Both the position numbers and the translations under genes were made by a program. This document shows positions 41,178 through 51,229 of a stretch of DNA of 64,000 nucleotides, piece by piece (within the stretch, counting starts at the first letter, position 1; each line of letters starts with the position of its first letter). The stretch spans positions 49,470,001 through 49,534,000 of the forward strand of contig NC_134147.1 in assembly GCF_033958435.1 (NCBI RefSeq), in the 5' to 3' direction. The stretch is from Carettochelys insculpta (lineage: Eukaryota; Chordata; Testudines; Carettochelyidae). The notes beneath the pieces were generated by a model. The model ran no database searches. It was not told where the DNA came from and saw only the letters and a list, made by a program, of their open reading frames with translations.

Positions 41178-42545
41178 TCACCCCGCGGCCTCATCATCGA
41201 AGTGGGCCCACAGGGCCTCCCGGACCCGGGTCCCTTCGGGGTCCACCTGCCAACTGGGGGCAGCGGGTGGCTGCATGTCAGCCCTGCCGGCCTCCACAGC
41301 CCAGCCCTGGAAAAAGGCCTCCCCCTTGCTCTCCACCAAATTGTGCAGGGCGCAGCAGGCACCCACAATCTGGGGGATGTTGGTGGGGCCCGCATCCAGG
41401 CAGGTCAGGAGACATCTCCAGTGTCCTTTCAGGCGGCCAAATGAGCGCTCCACCACCTGGCGCACGTGGTTCAGGCGCTCGTCGAAGCGCTCCTGGCTAG
41501 CGGAGAGATGGCCCGTGTACGGGTGCATGAGCCAGGGCCGGAGGGGGTATGCTGCATCTGCGATGACGCAGAGGGGCATGGTGGTGTCCCCCACAGGGAT
41601 CTCCCGCTGGGGGATGTAGGTCCCCGCCTCCAGCCGGCGGCACAGGCCCGAGTTCCGGAAAACCCGGGTGTCGTGGGTGCTGCCAGACCAGCCCACATAA
41701 ATGTCCTGGAAATGGCCCCGGCTGTCTACCAAGGCCTGGAGGACCACAGAATGGTAGCCCTTGCGATTGATGTAGCGTCCTCCACTGTGATGCGGGGCGC
41801 GGATGGGGATGTGAGTCCCATCCAGAGCCCCGAAGCAATTGGGGAAGCCCAGGGTGGCAAAGGCCGCGATGGTGGCATCTGGGTCCCCCAGCCTCACGAG
41901 CCTCTGTAGGAGCACGGCGTTGATTGCACGCACAACCTGCAGAGAAAGCACATGGGAGAGCACCAATGAGGGGTGAGCAGGGTGTGCGTGGCCCTGCCCT
42001 CCCCTGCCCTCCCCCGCCCTTCTCTGCCCTGCCCTGCCCTCCTCTGCCCTGCCCTCCCCCGCCCTCCCTTCCCCTGCCCTCCTCTGCCCGGGCCCCCCTC
42101 CCCTGCCCTGCCCTCCCCCCGTGGGTTCTCTTACTTCCATGAGGACAGCCCCGACGGTGGCCTTGCCGACACCAAACTGCTGTCCCACGGATCGGTAGCT
42201 GTCTGAAGTGGCCAGCTTCCAGACAGCGATGCCAACCCGTTTCTCCAGGCTGTGGGCACGCCGCGTGTCAGTGTCCTGGTGCCTCAGTGCAGGGGTGAGC
42301 CACTGGCATAGCTCCATAAATGTCTGCCGGCTCATCCTGAAGTTCCTGAGCCAGCGGTCGTCGTCCCACTCCTCAAGCACCAGCCGCTCCCACCAGTCGG
42401 TGCTGGTGGGGTAGCTCCACAGGCGGCGGCGTGTGAGGCGGGGGGGGGCGGGGTGCTGCAGGGTTGGGGGTTGAGCCCTGCTGCCCTGGGGGCAGCTCCT
42501 CCTCCGGTGTAGCAAGGAGGTGCTCAGCTGCCTCCCACATGGCAT
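41178..42545 (-). CDS. Harbinger DDE transposase (HARBI1-like), two exons
   Basis: Exon 1 is 42545-42135 and exon 2 is 41936-41178, with donor GAA|GTAAGA and acceptor CTGCAG|GTT. The 198-bp intron between them is a G-rich minisatellite that happens to lack stops, so the frame runs through. The 389-residue spliced product has an N-terminal helical region (WWERLVLEEWDDDRWLRNF, SRQTFMELCQWL), ALDGTHIPIRAP with the first catalytic Asp, VGWSGSTHDTRVFRNS with the second, DAAYPLRPWLMHPY and RQVVERSFGRLKG with the Glu, all as expected. It cuts and pastes DNA at 3-bp targets. The apparent ATG at 42545 lies in a frame that probably arose by a shift in the G9 run at 42440-42448. Confidence 0.88.
   Translation of the reverse strand: MPCGRQLSTSLLHRRRSCPQGSRAQPPTLQHPAPPRLTRRRLWSYPTSTDWWERLVLEEWDDDRWLRNFRMSRQTFMELCQWLTPALRHQDTDTRRAHSLEKRVGIAVWKLATSDSYRSVGQQFGVGKATVGAVLMEVREPTGGGQGRGGGPGQRRAGEGRAGEGRAEEGRAGQRRAGEGRGGQGHAHPAHPSLVLSHVLSLQVVRAINAVLLQRLVRLGDPDATIAAFATLGFPNCFGALDGTHIPIRAPHHSGGRYINRKGYHSVVLQALVDSRGHFQDIYVGWSGSTHDTRVFRNSGLCRRLEAGTYIPQREIPVGDTTMPLCVIADAAYPLRPWLMHPYTGHLSASQERFDERLNHVRQVVERSFGRLKGHWRCLLTCLDAGPTNIPQIVGACCALHNLVESKGEAFFQGWAVEAGRADMQPPAAPSWQVDPEGTRVREALWAHFDDEAAG
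41985..42125. repeat. CCCTGCCCT minisatellite in the transposase intron
   Basis: Units of CCCTGCCCT / CCCCCGCCCT recur about a dozen times. In the transposase frame it gives a Gly/Arg/Ala/Glu-rich run that is removed if the splice sites are used. Confidence 0.85.
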
Positions 42546-42624
42546 GGATCAGGGCGAGCCCTGCTCCTGCCGGGAGGGCTGGGTGGACCTCTGGCTGCTG
42601 CTGCTGCTGCTGCTGGGGGTCCAT
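42449..42624 (-). pseudogene. Likely true N-terminal frame of the Harbinger transposase, out of register
   Basis: A minus frame starting at 42624 reads MDPQ followed by poly-Gln, then LALIHAMWEAAEHLLATPEE and a Pro-rich part. The acidic MWEAAEHLLAT segment resembles N-termini of Harbinger transposases in reptile genomes as I remember them. It leaves the transposase frame at the G9 tract (42440-42448), so this copy probably lost frame there. Confidence 0.55.
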
Positions 42625-43569
42625 GCCTGCGTCGCCCAGGGTCTGTGTGCCTATGGCTCCTCAGACCGCATGCCGTGCAGGCTGAGTGTGTCTGGGAGGG
42701 GCCCTTTAAGGGAGCGGCTAGCTGTTGCCCCAGAAGCGCTAGTCCGCCCTGTGACCCTGTCTGCAGCTGTGCCGGCATCCCTATTTTGATGTGTGCTACT
42801 TTGGCGTGTAGACGTTCCCTCGCAGCGCCTATTTCAATGTTGTGTTGCGCAATGTCGAAGTTGAACATCGACGTTGCCAGCCCTGGAGGACATGTAGACG
42901 TTATTCATCGAAATAGCCTATTTCGATGTTGCTACATCGAAATAAGCTATTTCGATGTAGGCTTCACGTGTAGACGTAGCCCAGGTGAATGCTGCTAGGC
43001 CCATTTTTTCATTTTCTCCTGTGGAGGGAAAAAGTCCTTTCTCCTTCCCACCAGGCACTGGAGAGTCAGGCTCACCGACTCGAGTAGCCTGCTGTGGCAC
43101 TCTGCCATTGGTTGTTGAGCTTGGCAGCCCACCCCAGACCATATAGATAATATGTGAAACGGATATCTGGCCACCCCATTCCTTAGCCCAAAGTCACCTG
43201 ACCCAGGGGGGCTATTGTAGCCTGTTGCCATTGGATCCATTCCAGGGGAGAAAGCCCACGTGCCTGAGATGTGTATTGGCTGCCTTTGTTTAGTGTCTCA
43301 TCCTGGCTGGGGGTGGAGATCTCATCTCCTATTGTGAATCTTAGCACTAAAACATTTCTAATAGCGCTACAGGGCTCAGATCTAGAACTCTACCTGCAGA
43401 CATGGCACAGACATACGAGTAGCATGCCCAGAATCAGGGCATCCACAGCTTTCAGTACACACCTCACACGCCCCCTGCCTCCTGCCCCCGGCGCAATCTT
43501 TGGTACCAATAGATCTAATGAGCACATAAAATGGCTTCCATAGCCAAGGTAAAATCCAGTCATGTCACA

Positions 43570-45145
43570 TCTGCACTTCTCTCTTGTTCATGCCGTCCCA
43601 CTTAAGAGCCTTAGACACAGATAACATTTGAAGGACCATTGTCATCAGAGTTCGTCTCTCACTTGTTTGTCTAATCCACAAACACTACTCCTTCCCACTT
43701 CACTTTGGGTAAAGCTAAACCATCTTCACTTCTCTTGTTCCAAGTGCCGTAGTATACTAGCGTGCAGCTTTTTCTTGCCTCTGCTCCCGGCCATTTGGAT
43801 TCTTGAATGCACGCAGTCAGGATTTCCTCTTTATCGACGTCAAAACCAGTTCTGCACTGTCTGCAGTAACCATCCCCAGACAGTGGTCCCTGTGTTATGC
43901 ATTCCTGCGCACCCTTGCATAACTCAAATTTTGCATCAGTTGGGGGGGTGGAGCTGGGAACCAGGCGCAGCTTCTCCCCAGCTCCCCTCAGTTGGGGGAG
44001 CCGGGTGGGCAGACAGATGCGGTGGTGTGTCTTCTCCCCAGCTGGGAATAAAATGCAGTGACATTCACATCTGTACAGAAAAATGCAGTGACACTCACAG
44101 GAGGATGCTCTACTTTGTTTCTGAAGAATGCCCTCGTTTTCATATAGGGTCATAAAGAACTCATGGGTTTCTTGGGAAAGTTTAAGTGTCAGCTTCTAAC
44201 GCACTGTCTCTTTCGAGGAGGCTTGGGACCAGGTAGAGTGGTGTTTTGGTTGTATCTTCTGTACCTCTGCAATATATCATGCTATCTGCAGTAGTCTACT
44301 TGTCCCCGGCCTCCTCAGCTAACCCTGAGAGGTACAACAGGAGAAGGAAATGTCGATATGCTACTCATGGTGATTTTTCTTAGTGTTTCCACCAGAAATG
44401 TGACCAGTGTCAGTCACTCTCCTAGAAGCAGTCTGCAGGACAAACCTTCAAACCCTGTAAATCCCATAGTAGAACAAGAGACCTGTTCCATCTGTGTACA
44501 GGCCCTGTTCATTCATGCCAGTCTTGTGTTCTTAGCAGCTCCCTCCCACTCCCTGGCAAGGTGCTTCTGTTAAAGGCCATTGATAGTGTTTCCCTAACCA
44601 GGGGTTGCCTCAGGATTTCCCTTAAAGTAGAGACCTCCCACCCCACCCCATTGCAAGACCAAGAGAAAGAATGTGTGGAAAGGTCTATGTGTGTTGATAC
44701 TAGATTGGCACCTTTATGGTATCAGTGGCCACAATTTGAGGCTGACTGAGGTTTTTTGGACGCCGTGTGGGACTATGGATTAGTGCTTTTGTTATGAGGG
44801 GAGTTGGGTAAAATCTCTGTAAAACTGGTAGGCACAACAGCCGTCTTCATTCAGGGCAAATGTAAACCATTACTATGTGTCAGCCTTGAGCAGAAAATAA
44901 GTGAGCTACTCAGACTGTGGTTTGTAAGCCCCTGACTGCCAGTAGCCATTGGTCTGTGTTTAATAACCAACAATGCAGGATTATGTGGTGGGTAGAGCAG
45001 GTGTCATCATGAGGCTATTTTCCGAAGTGGTCTGCAGAGTTAAAATGTTGGAAAGCTATGCAGTACAGTGCTATGCAGGGCAATCTCCATTTACCATAGG
45101 CTCTGCCTCCAGTTGTGTAATGCATTTATTCTTGTAACACCTCTT
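43570..45145. other. Intronic stretch with a possible Tigger-like piece
   Basis: At about 43890-44070, TGTTATGCATTCCTGCGCAC and TGCATAACTCAAATTTTGCAT with a C-rich interior resemble the Tigger-like family, but ends are not clear. The rest has no feature I can support. Confidence 0.3.
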
Positions 45146-45149
45146 ATGC

Positions 45150-45310
45150 AGCAGAGAATTACTGTTATTTCCATTTTACAGGTGATGCACAACCAAGGCA
45201 CAGAAAGGCTAAATAACTTGCCCAGGGTTACAAAGGGAGCCTGTGGCAGGGCAGGAAATTGAACTTGGGTCTCCCAAGTCTCATGCTTGTGCCCTAAGCA
45301 CGGGACATTC
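45150..45310 (-). repeat. MIR/CORE-type SINE fragment
   Basis: ATTTCCATTTTACAGGTGAT, then CTAAATAACTTGCCCAGGGT and TTGAACTTGGGTCTCCCAAG are the reverse complement of a MIR-like SINE body. Divergence is moderate, as expected for an ancient amniote repeat. Confidence 0.75.
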
Positions 45311-45443
45311 TGTTCTTCCTTTCTGTAACACAAAGTTTGAAGGTTAAGTGACTTACAGTATTATCTAAAATGGTTTGCTATTTCATTATTTAGTCATGAT
45401 TTTTCCTTGAACTTCATTCCCTTTCTGCTCTGAATTATTCCAG

Positions 45444-45618
45444 GACTACTAAATCATGCAGTTGGGGCAGTGCTCCTAGTGATTACTCCAGCCTCAGTGA
45501 CTCTCAGTTGCTCTTTGGTTCCCAGTTCTGTCCAGAGAACTCACAGTCAGCACCAGTGCCCCTGGAATTCAGTGCACAGTCAAGACAACCAAAAAGCTCC
45601 CAGCAGAACTCTCAGGAT
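45444..45618 (+). CDS. IHO1: IHO1 second coding exon
   Basis: Acceptor TTATTCCAG at 45443 and donor GAT|GTGAGT at 45618 bound a 175-bp exon that adds one base to finish a codon from exon 1, then 58 full codons. The reading includes SDYSSLSDSQLLFGSQFCPE and QSRQPKSSQQNSQD, which match the SDSQFLFGSQFCPEN and QQNS segments of mammalian IHO1 as I remember it. The region is Ser/Gln-rich and probably disordered. No stop or shift is seen. The exon ends on a whole codon and the next one at 51072 begins in phase. Confidence 0.9.
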
Positions 45619-45994
45619 GTGAGTTTGACTCTTGGGGTTTCTTAGCTCGCATTGTACTGCCTGGGGGGAAGTATTAACAATTCACAATGAATCAAAAGAC
45701 TATACGCTCTTTAGGGTATGGCTCAGATCATCCTAAATATTTGCAGAGTTTCTTCTTCCAGTGATGCACGTGTGCATTCCACTCTTGGTGTGAACATGTT
45801 GTCCTGCAGTGGTACCTCTTCAGGCAACTTGAGCACCCTTTACTGCCTTACACCAGTGGGACCAGCATAAAGGACTCTGCTGACCCCAAGCCTCCTTAGT
45901 TCTACCTTAGCATACCTGGAACTGCTCATGTTGTTTTGCAAGTGCTTTCAGTAGGCTGTCTACTCACATATCTTAGATAAATCATTTAGCATAG

Positions 45995-46155
45995 TAAGAA
46001 CATAAAAATAGCCATATGGGTCAGAACAGGGTTTGTTTAGCCCAGTACCCTTTCTTCCTGGTCCCAGGTTATTCAAAGAGAATGAAGTGAACAGGGCAGT
46101 TATCAGATGATCCATTCTCTGTCACCCAGTCCAGCATGTGGCATCTGGAAGATGC
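45995..46155 (-). mobile_element. CR1 3' end fragment, minus strand
   Basis: AAGAACATAAAAATAGCCAT followed by GGGTCAGA, TTTAGCCCAGTACCCT and ATGATCCATTCTCTGT match the reverse of the CR1 3' region. Confidence 0.75.
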
Positions 46156-46435
46156 TGAGACTCATTATTACAGCTTTCAGTGTTTCCATTTAACTACTCA
46201 GGTATTACCACCCCTGAGGGTTTCAGTTGAGTCCTACCACCAAGTGATGTTTTGGGCACTGGGCTTCAGGCCCTGATTTCCTGCAAAGCAGGAGGATGAT
46301 GTGCATGAGTGACCCCCACTCAAGCCGCTTTAAAGTGCATTGGAGAAGCTCAAATGGGAAGCATTGCCAGTTAGCAGAGACTTTAAGCCTCACACAGAGA
46401 AAGATCATGAAACCAAGCTAACGTTTCTACTCATG

Positions 46436-46610
46436 ACAAACATAAGAATGAATGGCCAGACTTGGTCCCATCATCTAGCCCAGTGTCCTGCCTTCCAGCA
46501 GGGACTAATCCCAGGTGCCAGGAGAGAAAGAAGAACAGGTCATCCTGTCACCTGTCCCCAGATTTTGGTAAAAGCAAGGCTTGAACCCCCAGCCTGTAAT
46601 GTCATAGGGT
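46436..46610 (-). mobile_element. CR1 3' end fragment, minus strand
   Basis: ACATAAGAATGAATGGCCAG, ATCTAGCCCAGTGTCCTGCC and CCAGGTGCCAGGAGAG are again the reverse of a CR1 3' end. Confidence 0.75.
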
Positions 46611-47535
46611 AAGCAACAGCCACCCACTGCCCATAGCCACATCTGAGGCAGCTGTGCCTGACCCTGCATCAAACACCATGGGAACAGTAGGGAGTGTGTG
46701 TCCTACAGTGGCTGAGTCCCAACATGCTCACCGTGCAGAAAGCCTACGAAGAGGCAAAAGAGGCAGACTATCGAGAGGGGAAGGTCCCCAGTACCCAAGT
46801 CTGCTAAGCGTGGGTTCAGAGTAGAGTCTGAGCTAAGTCAAAACACTCCTCTGCTTTGGCAAGGCAGAAGCTAGCACCATTGCCAGTGGAACCTAGACAG
46901 GCACCAGTGAGGGTGGAGCACGAAGGAGCACCTTCCAGATCTGTGCACTGCTCCATGCTGACACTATCTTAGTACCCCCCGTGCTGGAGGCAGGCAGGTA
47001 CCTGAGCTCTCCAACCTCTGAGGGTGCTGGAGTCTCTGGCAGTGAAGTCAGCCCTGTAAGTGCTGCCAGACAAACAGGAATTAGATGTGCCAGCTGCATG
47101 TACCTCTGCTGGCTGTCAAAGGGGAAACCTGCAATGCTCACCACTCTGTGTGCTTCTCTACCTTAGCACTGGCCATGGGCACTATTTGGAACTGCACCTC
47201 TATCGTGTTCCTTTGTCTCCAATCATCAGAGGCACTGCTACACTACAAAAGACCACTGCCCAGGAGTACCAATGAGTGTGTGGCCAGGAAGCCGCCATGA
47301 GCTTACACCTGTCCACTAGCGTTTTTGGTATCTCTAGGGCTTTCCCCTAGTTTCCATATCCTATTCCAGGCATTTCTATTTGAAGGGCCATCCCTCGGGG
47401 GGCACAGGGCCTGGGATGCTCCTCTATTGCCTCAGGCCTCATCCCTTCCCTACCTCTTCCTGCCCCTTCTCTGCAGGGTTAGCCCAACCCCTGCTGCTGG
47501 TGTGACACCAACAGGTGGAAGTGAATCTGGGACCT

Positions 47536-47747
47536 TGGCAATAAGGGAATTTCAAAGTCTGGGGTTTATTTTGAAGTGCCCACGTCTACGTGGCCAGTTT
47601 GCATTTCAAAAGCAGCACTTCCGAAGCACGACTGGCTGCCATTATGCTAATAAGGTGCTGAATATTCATATCAGTGCCTTATTAACCAGTTCTGATCTGT
47701 GTCATTAAATGCCCCTCCAAAAGGGAGGGACGTGTGTAGACACGGCC
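47536..47747. mobile_element. Harbinger-like miniature element, left end lost
   Basis: It ends ACGTGTGTAGACACGGCC, a Harbinger terminal repeat, and has the CATTATGCTAATAAGGTGCTGAATATTCAT type of interior also seen in the element at 49188. Confidence 0.55.
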
Positions 47748-48699
47748 TTGGAGTTGTTAAAGATGGTTGCCTAAGCCTGGACAAACAGATAGAGGAAGTA
47801 AAACAATCCTCCTACTGCCTGATTGACATTTTGACACAACAGATCCTTTCACATTGACTACACCTCTCAATGAGGCCATTATGGCTCCATTAAGGCACTG
47901 TGGCAGATCCCTGGCCGCCACTTTCTAAAGAGCTGATTCCAAATCTTGTATGCTCTCTGAGGGTATGAATTCCTATCCTCACCAGACCCAGGCATCTGGT
48001 AGCATCTGCCACCAATTAGAGTGAAGGACAGGGGCATCAGCTGTAACCCCAAAATGAAAATACTCTAAACAAAACAAAAATCCCTGGGCCTGTTTGGTAA
48101 AATGTTTATTCCATTGGGGGTTGCAACTCAACATCGCTAACAGCTTGCCCTTTTGGGCAGATGTGACTTTAAGGTGTAGGACTCCATGCTAAAATTTAAA
48201 GACCTGCTGCCCGAAGATGCAGACAGCAGTTTTCCCCACTTGTGGATGAGTGAAAATTGGTGGTGAGGACATTGCAAGCTGCTCTCGGTACAGCTGTCTA
48301 AGCTGCCAGGTCAATGGTTTTGGCAGTGACCTTGTGTAGGAGCTCCTGAATGCACTTCTCTCAATTCTTGCAGAAGGTCCAACAGGACCTGCTCTATGGG
48401 AGATCAAATGCTCTTGGGAGCAAACTGATGCTAAGCTCCATGGTTTATGAGACTCAAGGGAAACCCTAATATCCCTCAGGCTGTACACCCCAGCCTCTTC
48501 CAGGAAGCACTTCAGACCTCAACAATCCCCCTGCTCTTCTGGTCCAGTTATCTGAGAGTACCATTTATAGGCAGAGGGCTCCTCTGCCTCTCCATCAATG
48601 ACTTACAGGGCCATCCGGAGGTGGGACCTGGCACAACCGCCCACCAGTGCCACAGGTGTGGGACCTGGGGTAAATCCCCGCAGTGCCTCAGGCCCAGCA
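47748..48699. other. Intronic stretch, nothing recognised
   Basis: No repeat or exon is supported; short overlapping frames only. Confidence 0.3.
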
Positions 48700-49187
48700 C
48701 CTTGTTTTTGGGCACAGCTAGAGAAATTAATCCAAGGTATCTTTGCTTAAAACCAGGCTACTTATAGCACCAGGCTGGGATTTCCTTCTCACCAAGGCAA
48801 ATCCAGTCAGCCACAAAAGTACCTCTGCCAACCCCACTGGCCAGCCAGAAGCCACACAAGCAAACCCACCAACTTCCCAGCTGCTGTACCAGCCCAGACT
48901 AACAACCCTCAAATTCAGGTGAGCAGTTCTTAAACCTACTTCACCAGCACCATGCAGATTCTTCCAAGCCCCAAAGGGTCCAGCCACAGTCCCTGGTCAA
49001 TATACATTTGGATCTTACCCAAATCACCATGCTCACCAATCCTTCAGAGCTAAATAACTAAGGGTTTATTAACAGAGCAGAAAGAACAGGGTTAGAGAGA
49101 AAAATTGTTAAAGCAATACTTTGCATACATCAATTACAGCTATTGATGCAGACCAGTGATGTTATTTGCTGATTTTTGGCAGTCTCT

Positions 49188-49623
49188 TTCCGTGTCTACA
49201 CAAGCCCCAAACTTCGAAATGGCCATGCAAATGGCCATTTCGAAGTTTACTAATGAAGTGCTGAAATACATATTCAGTCCCTTGTTAGCATGCGGGCAGC
49301 CGCGGCACTTCGAAATTGACGCGGCTCGCCGCCGCGCGGCTCGTCCCAACGGGGCTTCTGATCGAAAGGACCCCGGCTACTTCAAAGTCCCCTTATTCCT
49401 ATGAGCAGATGGGAATAAGGGGACTTCGAAGTAGGTGGGGTCCTTTCAAAAAGGAGCCCCGTCGGGACGAGCTGTACGGCGGCGAGCCGTGTCAATTTTG
49501 AAGTGCCGCGGCCGCCTGCATGCTAATGAGGCGCTGAATATGTATTTCAATGCTTCATTAGTAAACTTCGAAATGGCCATTTGCATGGTCTTTTTGAAGT
49601 TTTTAGCTAGTGTAGACATAGCC
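49188..49623. mobile_element. Palindromic Harbinger-like miniature element (436 bp)
   Basis: An exact 3-bp duplication TCT flanks it (49185-49187, 49624-49626). Nearly the whole element is one inverted repeat: AACTTCGAAATGGCCAT at 49210 pairs with the same phrase at 49564, the GC-rich core CGGCTCGCCGCCGCGCGGCT pairs with 49473-49495, and GGAATAAGGGGACTTCGAAG with 49386-49403. The loop is near 49404-49416. No coding frame with a domain. Confidence 0.88.
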
Positions 49624-49718
49624 TCTGAAAGTCTGTTACAGGTTAAATAGTCTTGTTTACTAAAGAACTGTAGATCTGGCCAGCTGTAGTCAGCATGCAG
49701 GAACATGAATTCTTGATA

Positions 49719-50200
49719 CAGTAGAATCCCGAGATACGCACACTCAAGTTACACATATCTCAGTTTAATGTGGCTCAGGATGGTGGGGAGCTGGTGTCCA
49801 GCTCTGGGCTGCCCGCCACTCACGGGAGTTGGAAAGCTGACCAGCTCTGAAGCACTGATCAGTTTCCTGTCTCCTCTGAGCAGCTGGGAGCCAGGCTCTA
49901 GCTCCCCACCACTCACAGGAGCAGGGAAACTAACCAGCACTTCAATGCTGGTCAATTTCCTGTCTCCAGTGAGCAGTGGGGAGATGGGAGCCAGGCTCCA
50001 GCTGCCACAGGAATGGGGAAACTGACCAGTGCAGCAGTGCTGGTCAGTCTCCTGGCTCCTGTGAGTGATGGGCAGCCCAGAGCCTGGCTCATGGCTGCCC
50101 AACAATCACAGGAGTGCTGGTCAGTTTCCTGGCTCCCCTGAGTAACACGAAATTTGACTGACTCAGGATTGCAACCTCCATGTAAGTCCGGGGTCTACTG
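49719..50200. mobile_element. Tigger-like miniature element with internal repeats
   Basis: Ends CAGTAGAATCCCGAGATACG and, in reverse, CAGTAGACCCCGGACTTACA lie between TA dinucleotides (49717-49718, 50201-50202). The interior has several degenerate units of about 90 bp around GAAACTGACCAGTGCAGCA. Confidence 0.75.
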
Positions 50201-50803
50201 TACAGGGACAAAAGACTTCTCTCCCCAAGATGGACGCTGTCAGGTCCACCTCATGGCTGTCTCTTGTGTCCAGAGACAAAGCCCTTTCTCCTTCCCATGG
50301 GCCCTTGAGTGTCAAAGTCACCTGACCCAGGTGAGTGGCTGTGGCAAACTGCCATTGGTCGCTGTTTTGCCAGCACGCCCTGGTCATTGACATGGAGTGG
50401 ATGTCTGGGCATCTGATTTCAGTTCCTTTGCTCAGCATAGGTCACCTGACCCGTGGGCTTCATTCCTTTGACAAGTCCCACATTTCTGGGATGTGGATTT
50501 GACTGGCTAAGCCTCTGGCTTCCATCCCATTGTTTAGCCCAGGATTCTGGTTGGGGGCTGCGTTCACACCTCCTGTGTGAAGGTTAGCACTAAGACATTT
50601 TCTAGTACAGCTACAGAGCTAAAATCTATAACTTTATCTACCAACATAATACAGACATATAAGTCGTATACGTAGATTCAGGGCATCCTCAGCTTTTATT
50701 AGACACCTCACATGGCCCCCCCAGCACAGTATTTGGGGCCAATAGATACACTGCGCACATAAAATGCATTCCATATCCAATATAAATATCCAGTCACGTG
50801 ACA

Positions 50804-51071
50804 CTGCTGCTTTAGCCTGATAGGAATATAGCCGACCTTCTTTCCCTTCTGCATGAAGTTGAAGTAGCTACTTCATGTGAACCAATAATCTCATGAAATT
50901 CTTAATCTGTCTGTCCAGTTCAACTTGTCGCACCCAGCTGTTATGATCTACAGGTTCTAAGATTGCCCCATGGTCTTCAGAGAACTTGGTGCATGAATGT
51001 TTGTCATAATTAACATTCTGAATATTTTTATAACTTAAATTTTGTCATATTTTTCCTTTTTCACACAACAG
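50804..51071. other. Intronic stretch before the third IHO1 exon
   Basis: AT-rich sequence, ending in the pyrimidine-rich acceptor tract TTTTTCCTTTTTCACACAACAG. Confidence 0.4.
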
Positions 51072-51229
51072 AGTGAGCCCAGTATTTTTACCAAGTACCA
51101 GACAAAACCACAGTTGTTTGGTGGTGATGAAAAGGAAAAAGGTCCATTTAATTTTGGTGTTGGACAGCTCAAGAATGTCTTGGAGCAGTTTGAAGTGAAT
51201 AAGAAAAACGTAAAGGACAAACATGACAG
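51072..51229 (+). CDS. IHO1: IHO1 third coding exon
   Basis: The exon lies between CACAACAG at 51071 and the donor GACAG|GTATGC at 51229/51230. It reads SEPSIFTKYQTKPQLFGGDE and continues through LKNVLEQFEVNKKNVKDKHD. The block PSIFTKYQTKPQLFGGD is practically the same as in human IHO1, which makes this the strongest evidence for the gene. LEQFE followed by a Lys-rich run leads into the coiled coil that gave the gene its older name, CCDC36. Phase: 52 codons plus two bases. The next exons (coiled coil and the HORMAD1-binding C-terminus) were not found in the remaining 12.7 kb and should lie to the right. Confidence 0.92.

Larger units (their letters stand above)
38257..42981. mobile_element. 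Two-gene Harbinger DNA transposon (4.7 kb)
   Basis: Terminal repeats AGCCGTGTCTACACGTGCAC and, in reverse, GGCTACGTCTACACGTGAAG are flanked by an exact 3-bp duplication CAG (38254-38256, 42982-42984). The ends are rich in TTCGAA palindromes. Inside are a plus-strand SANT/Myb-like DNA-binding gene in three exons and a minus-strand DDE transposase in two, pointing toward each other, as known for PIF/Harbinger elements. A solo gypsy LTR sits in an intron. The transposase has a likely frameshift near its start. Confidence 0.9.
37685..43569 (-). repeat. LTR-like repeat family X, copy split by Harbinger
   Basis: Two parts, 37685-38256 and 42982-43569, together match the minus-strand copy at 48700-50803. 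The reverse complement starts TGTGACATGACTGGATTTTA and ends CTGTGCCCAGAAACCCTGTCA. TTAATAAACC near 38040 (in reverse) is a possible poly(A) signal. TG...CA ends and the signal suggest a solo LTR of an endogenous retrovirus. I saw no clear duplication at its outer ends. Confidence 0.6.
45740..47300 (+). pseudogene. Decayed DIRS remnant with CR1 insertions
   Basis: CTTCTTCCAGTGATGCACGT and a following GGTACCTCTTCAGGC segment resemble DIRS 5' regions. At 46300-46430 frames give FKCIGEAQMG and FKPHTEKDHETKLT, like the CIKCLSEAHVPQ zinc-finger region of the DIRS ORF1 at 58969. Further on, SPVPKSAKRG is also DIRS ORF1-like. Two CR1 ends interrupt it. Everything is broken by stops. Confidence 0.4.
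48700..50803 (-). repeat. LTR-like repeat family X, copy with two insertions
   Basis: Three parts, 48700-49187, 49624-49718 and 50201-50803, align in order with 37685-38256 plus 42982-43569. GGGTTTATTAACAGAGCAG near 49060 holds the reverse of AATAAA. Inserted within it are a Harbinger-like element and a Tigger-like element. Confidence 0.65.

Noticed and set aside
41924..42206. Plus-strand Pro/Leu/Ser repeat frames
   Set aside because: They are antisense to the minisatellite intron of the transposase.
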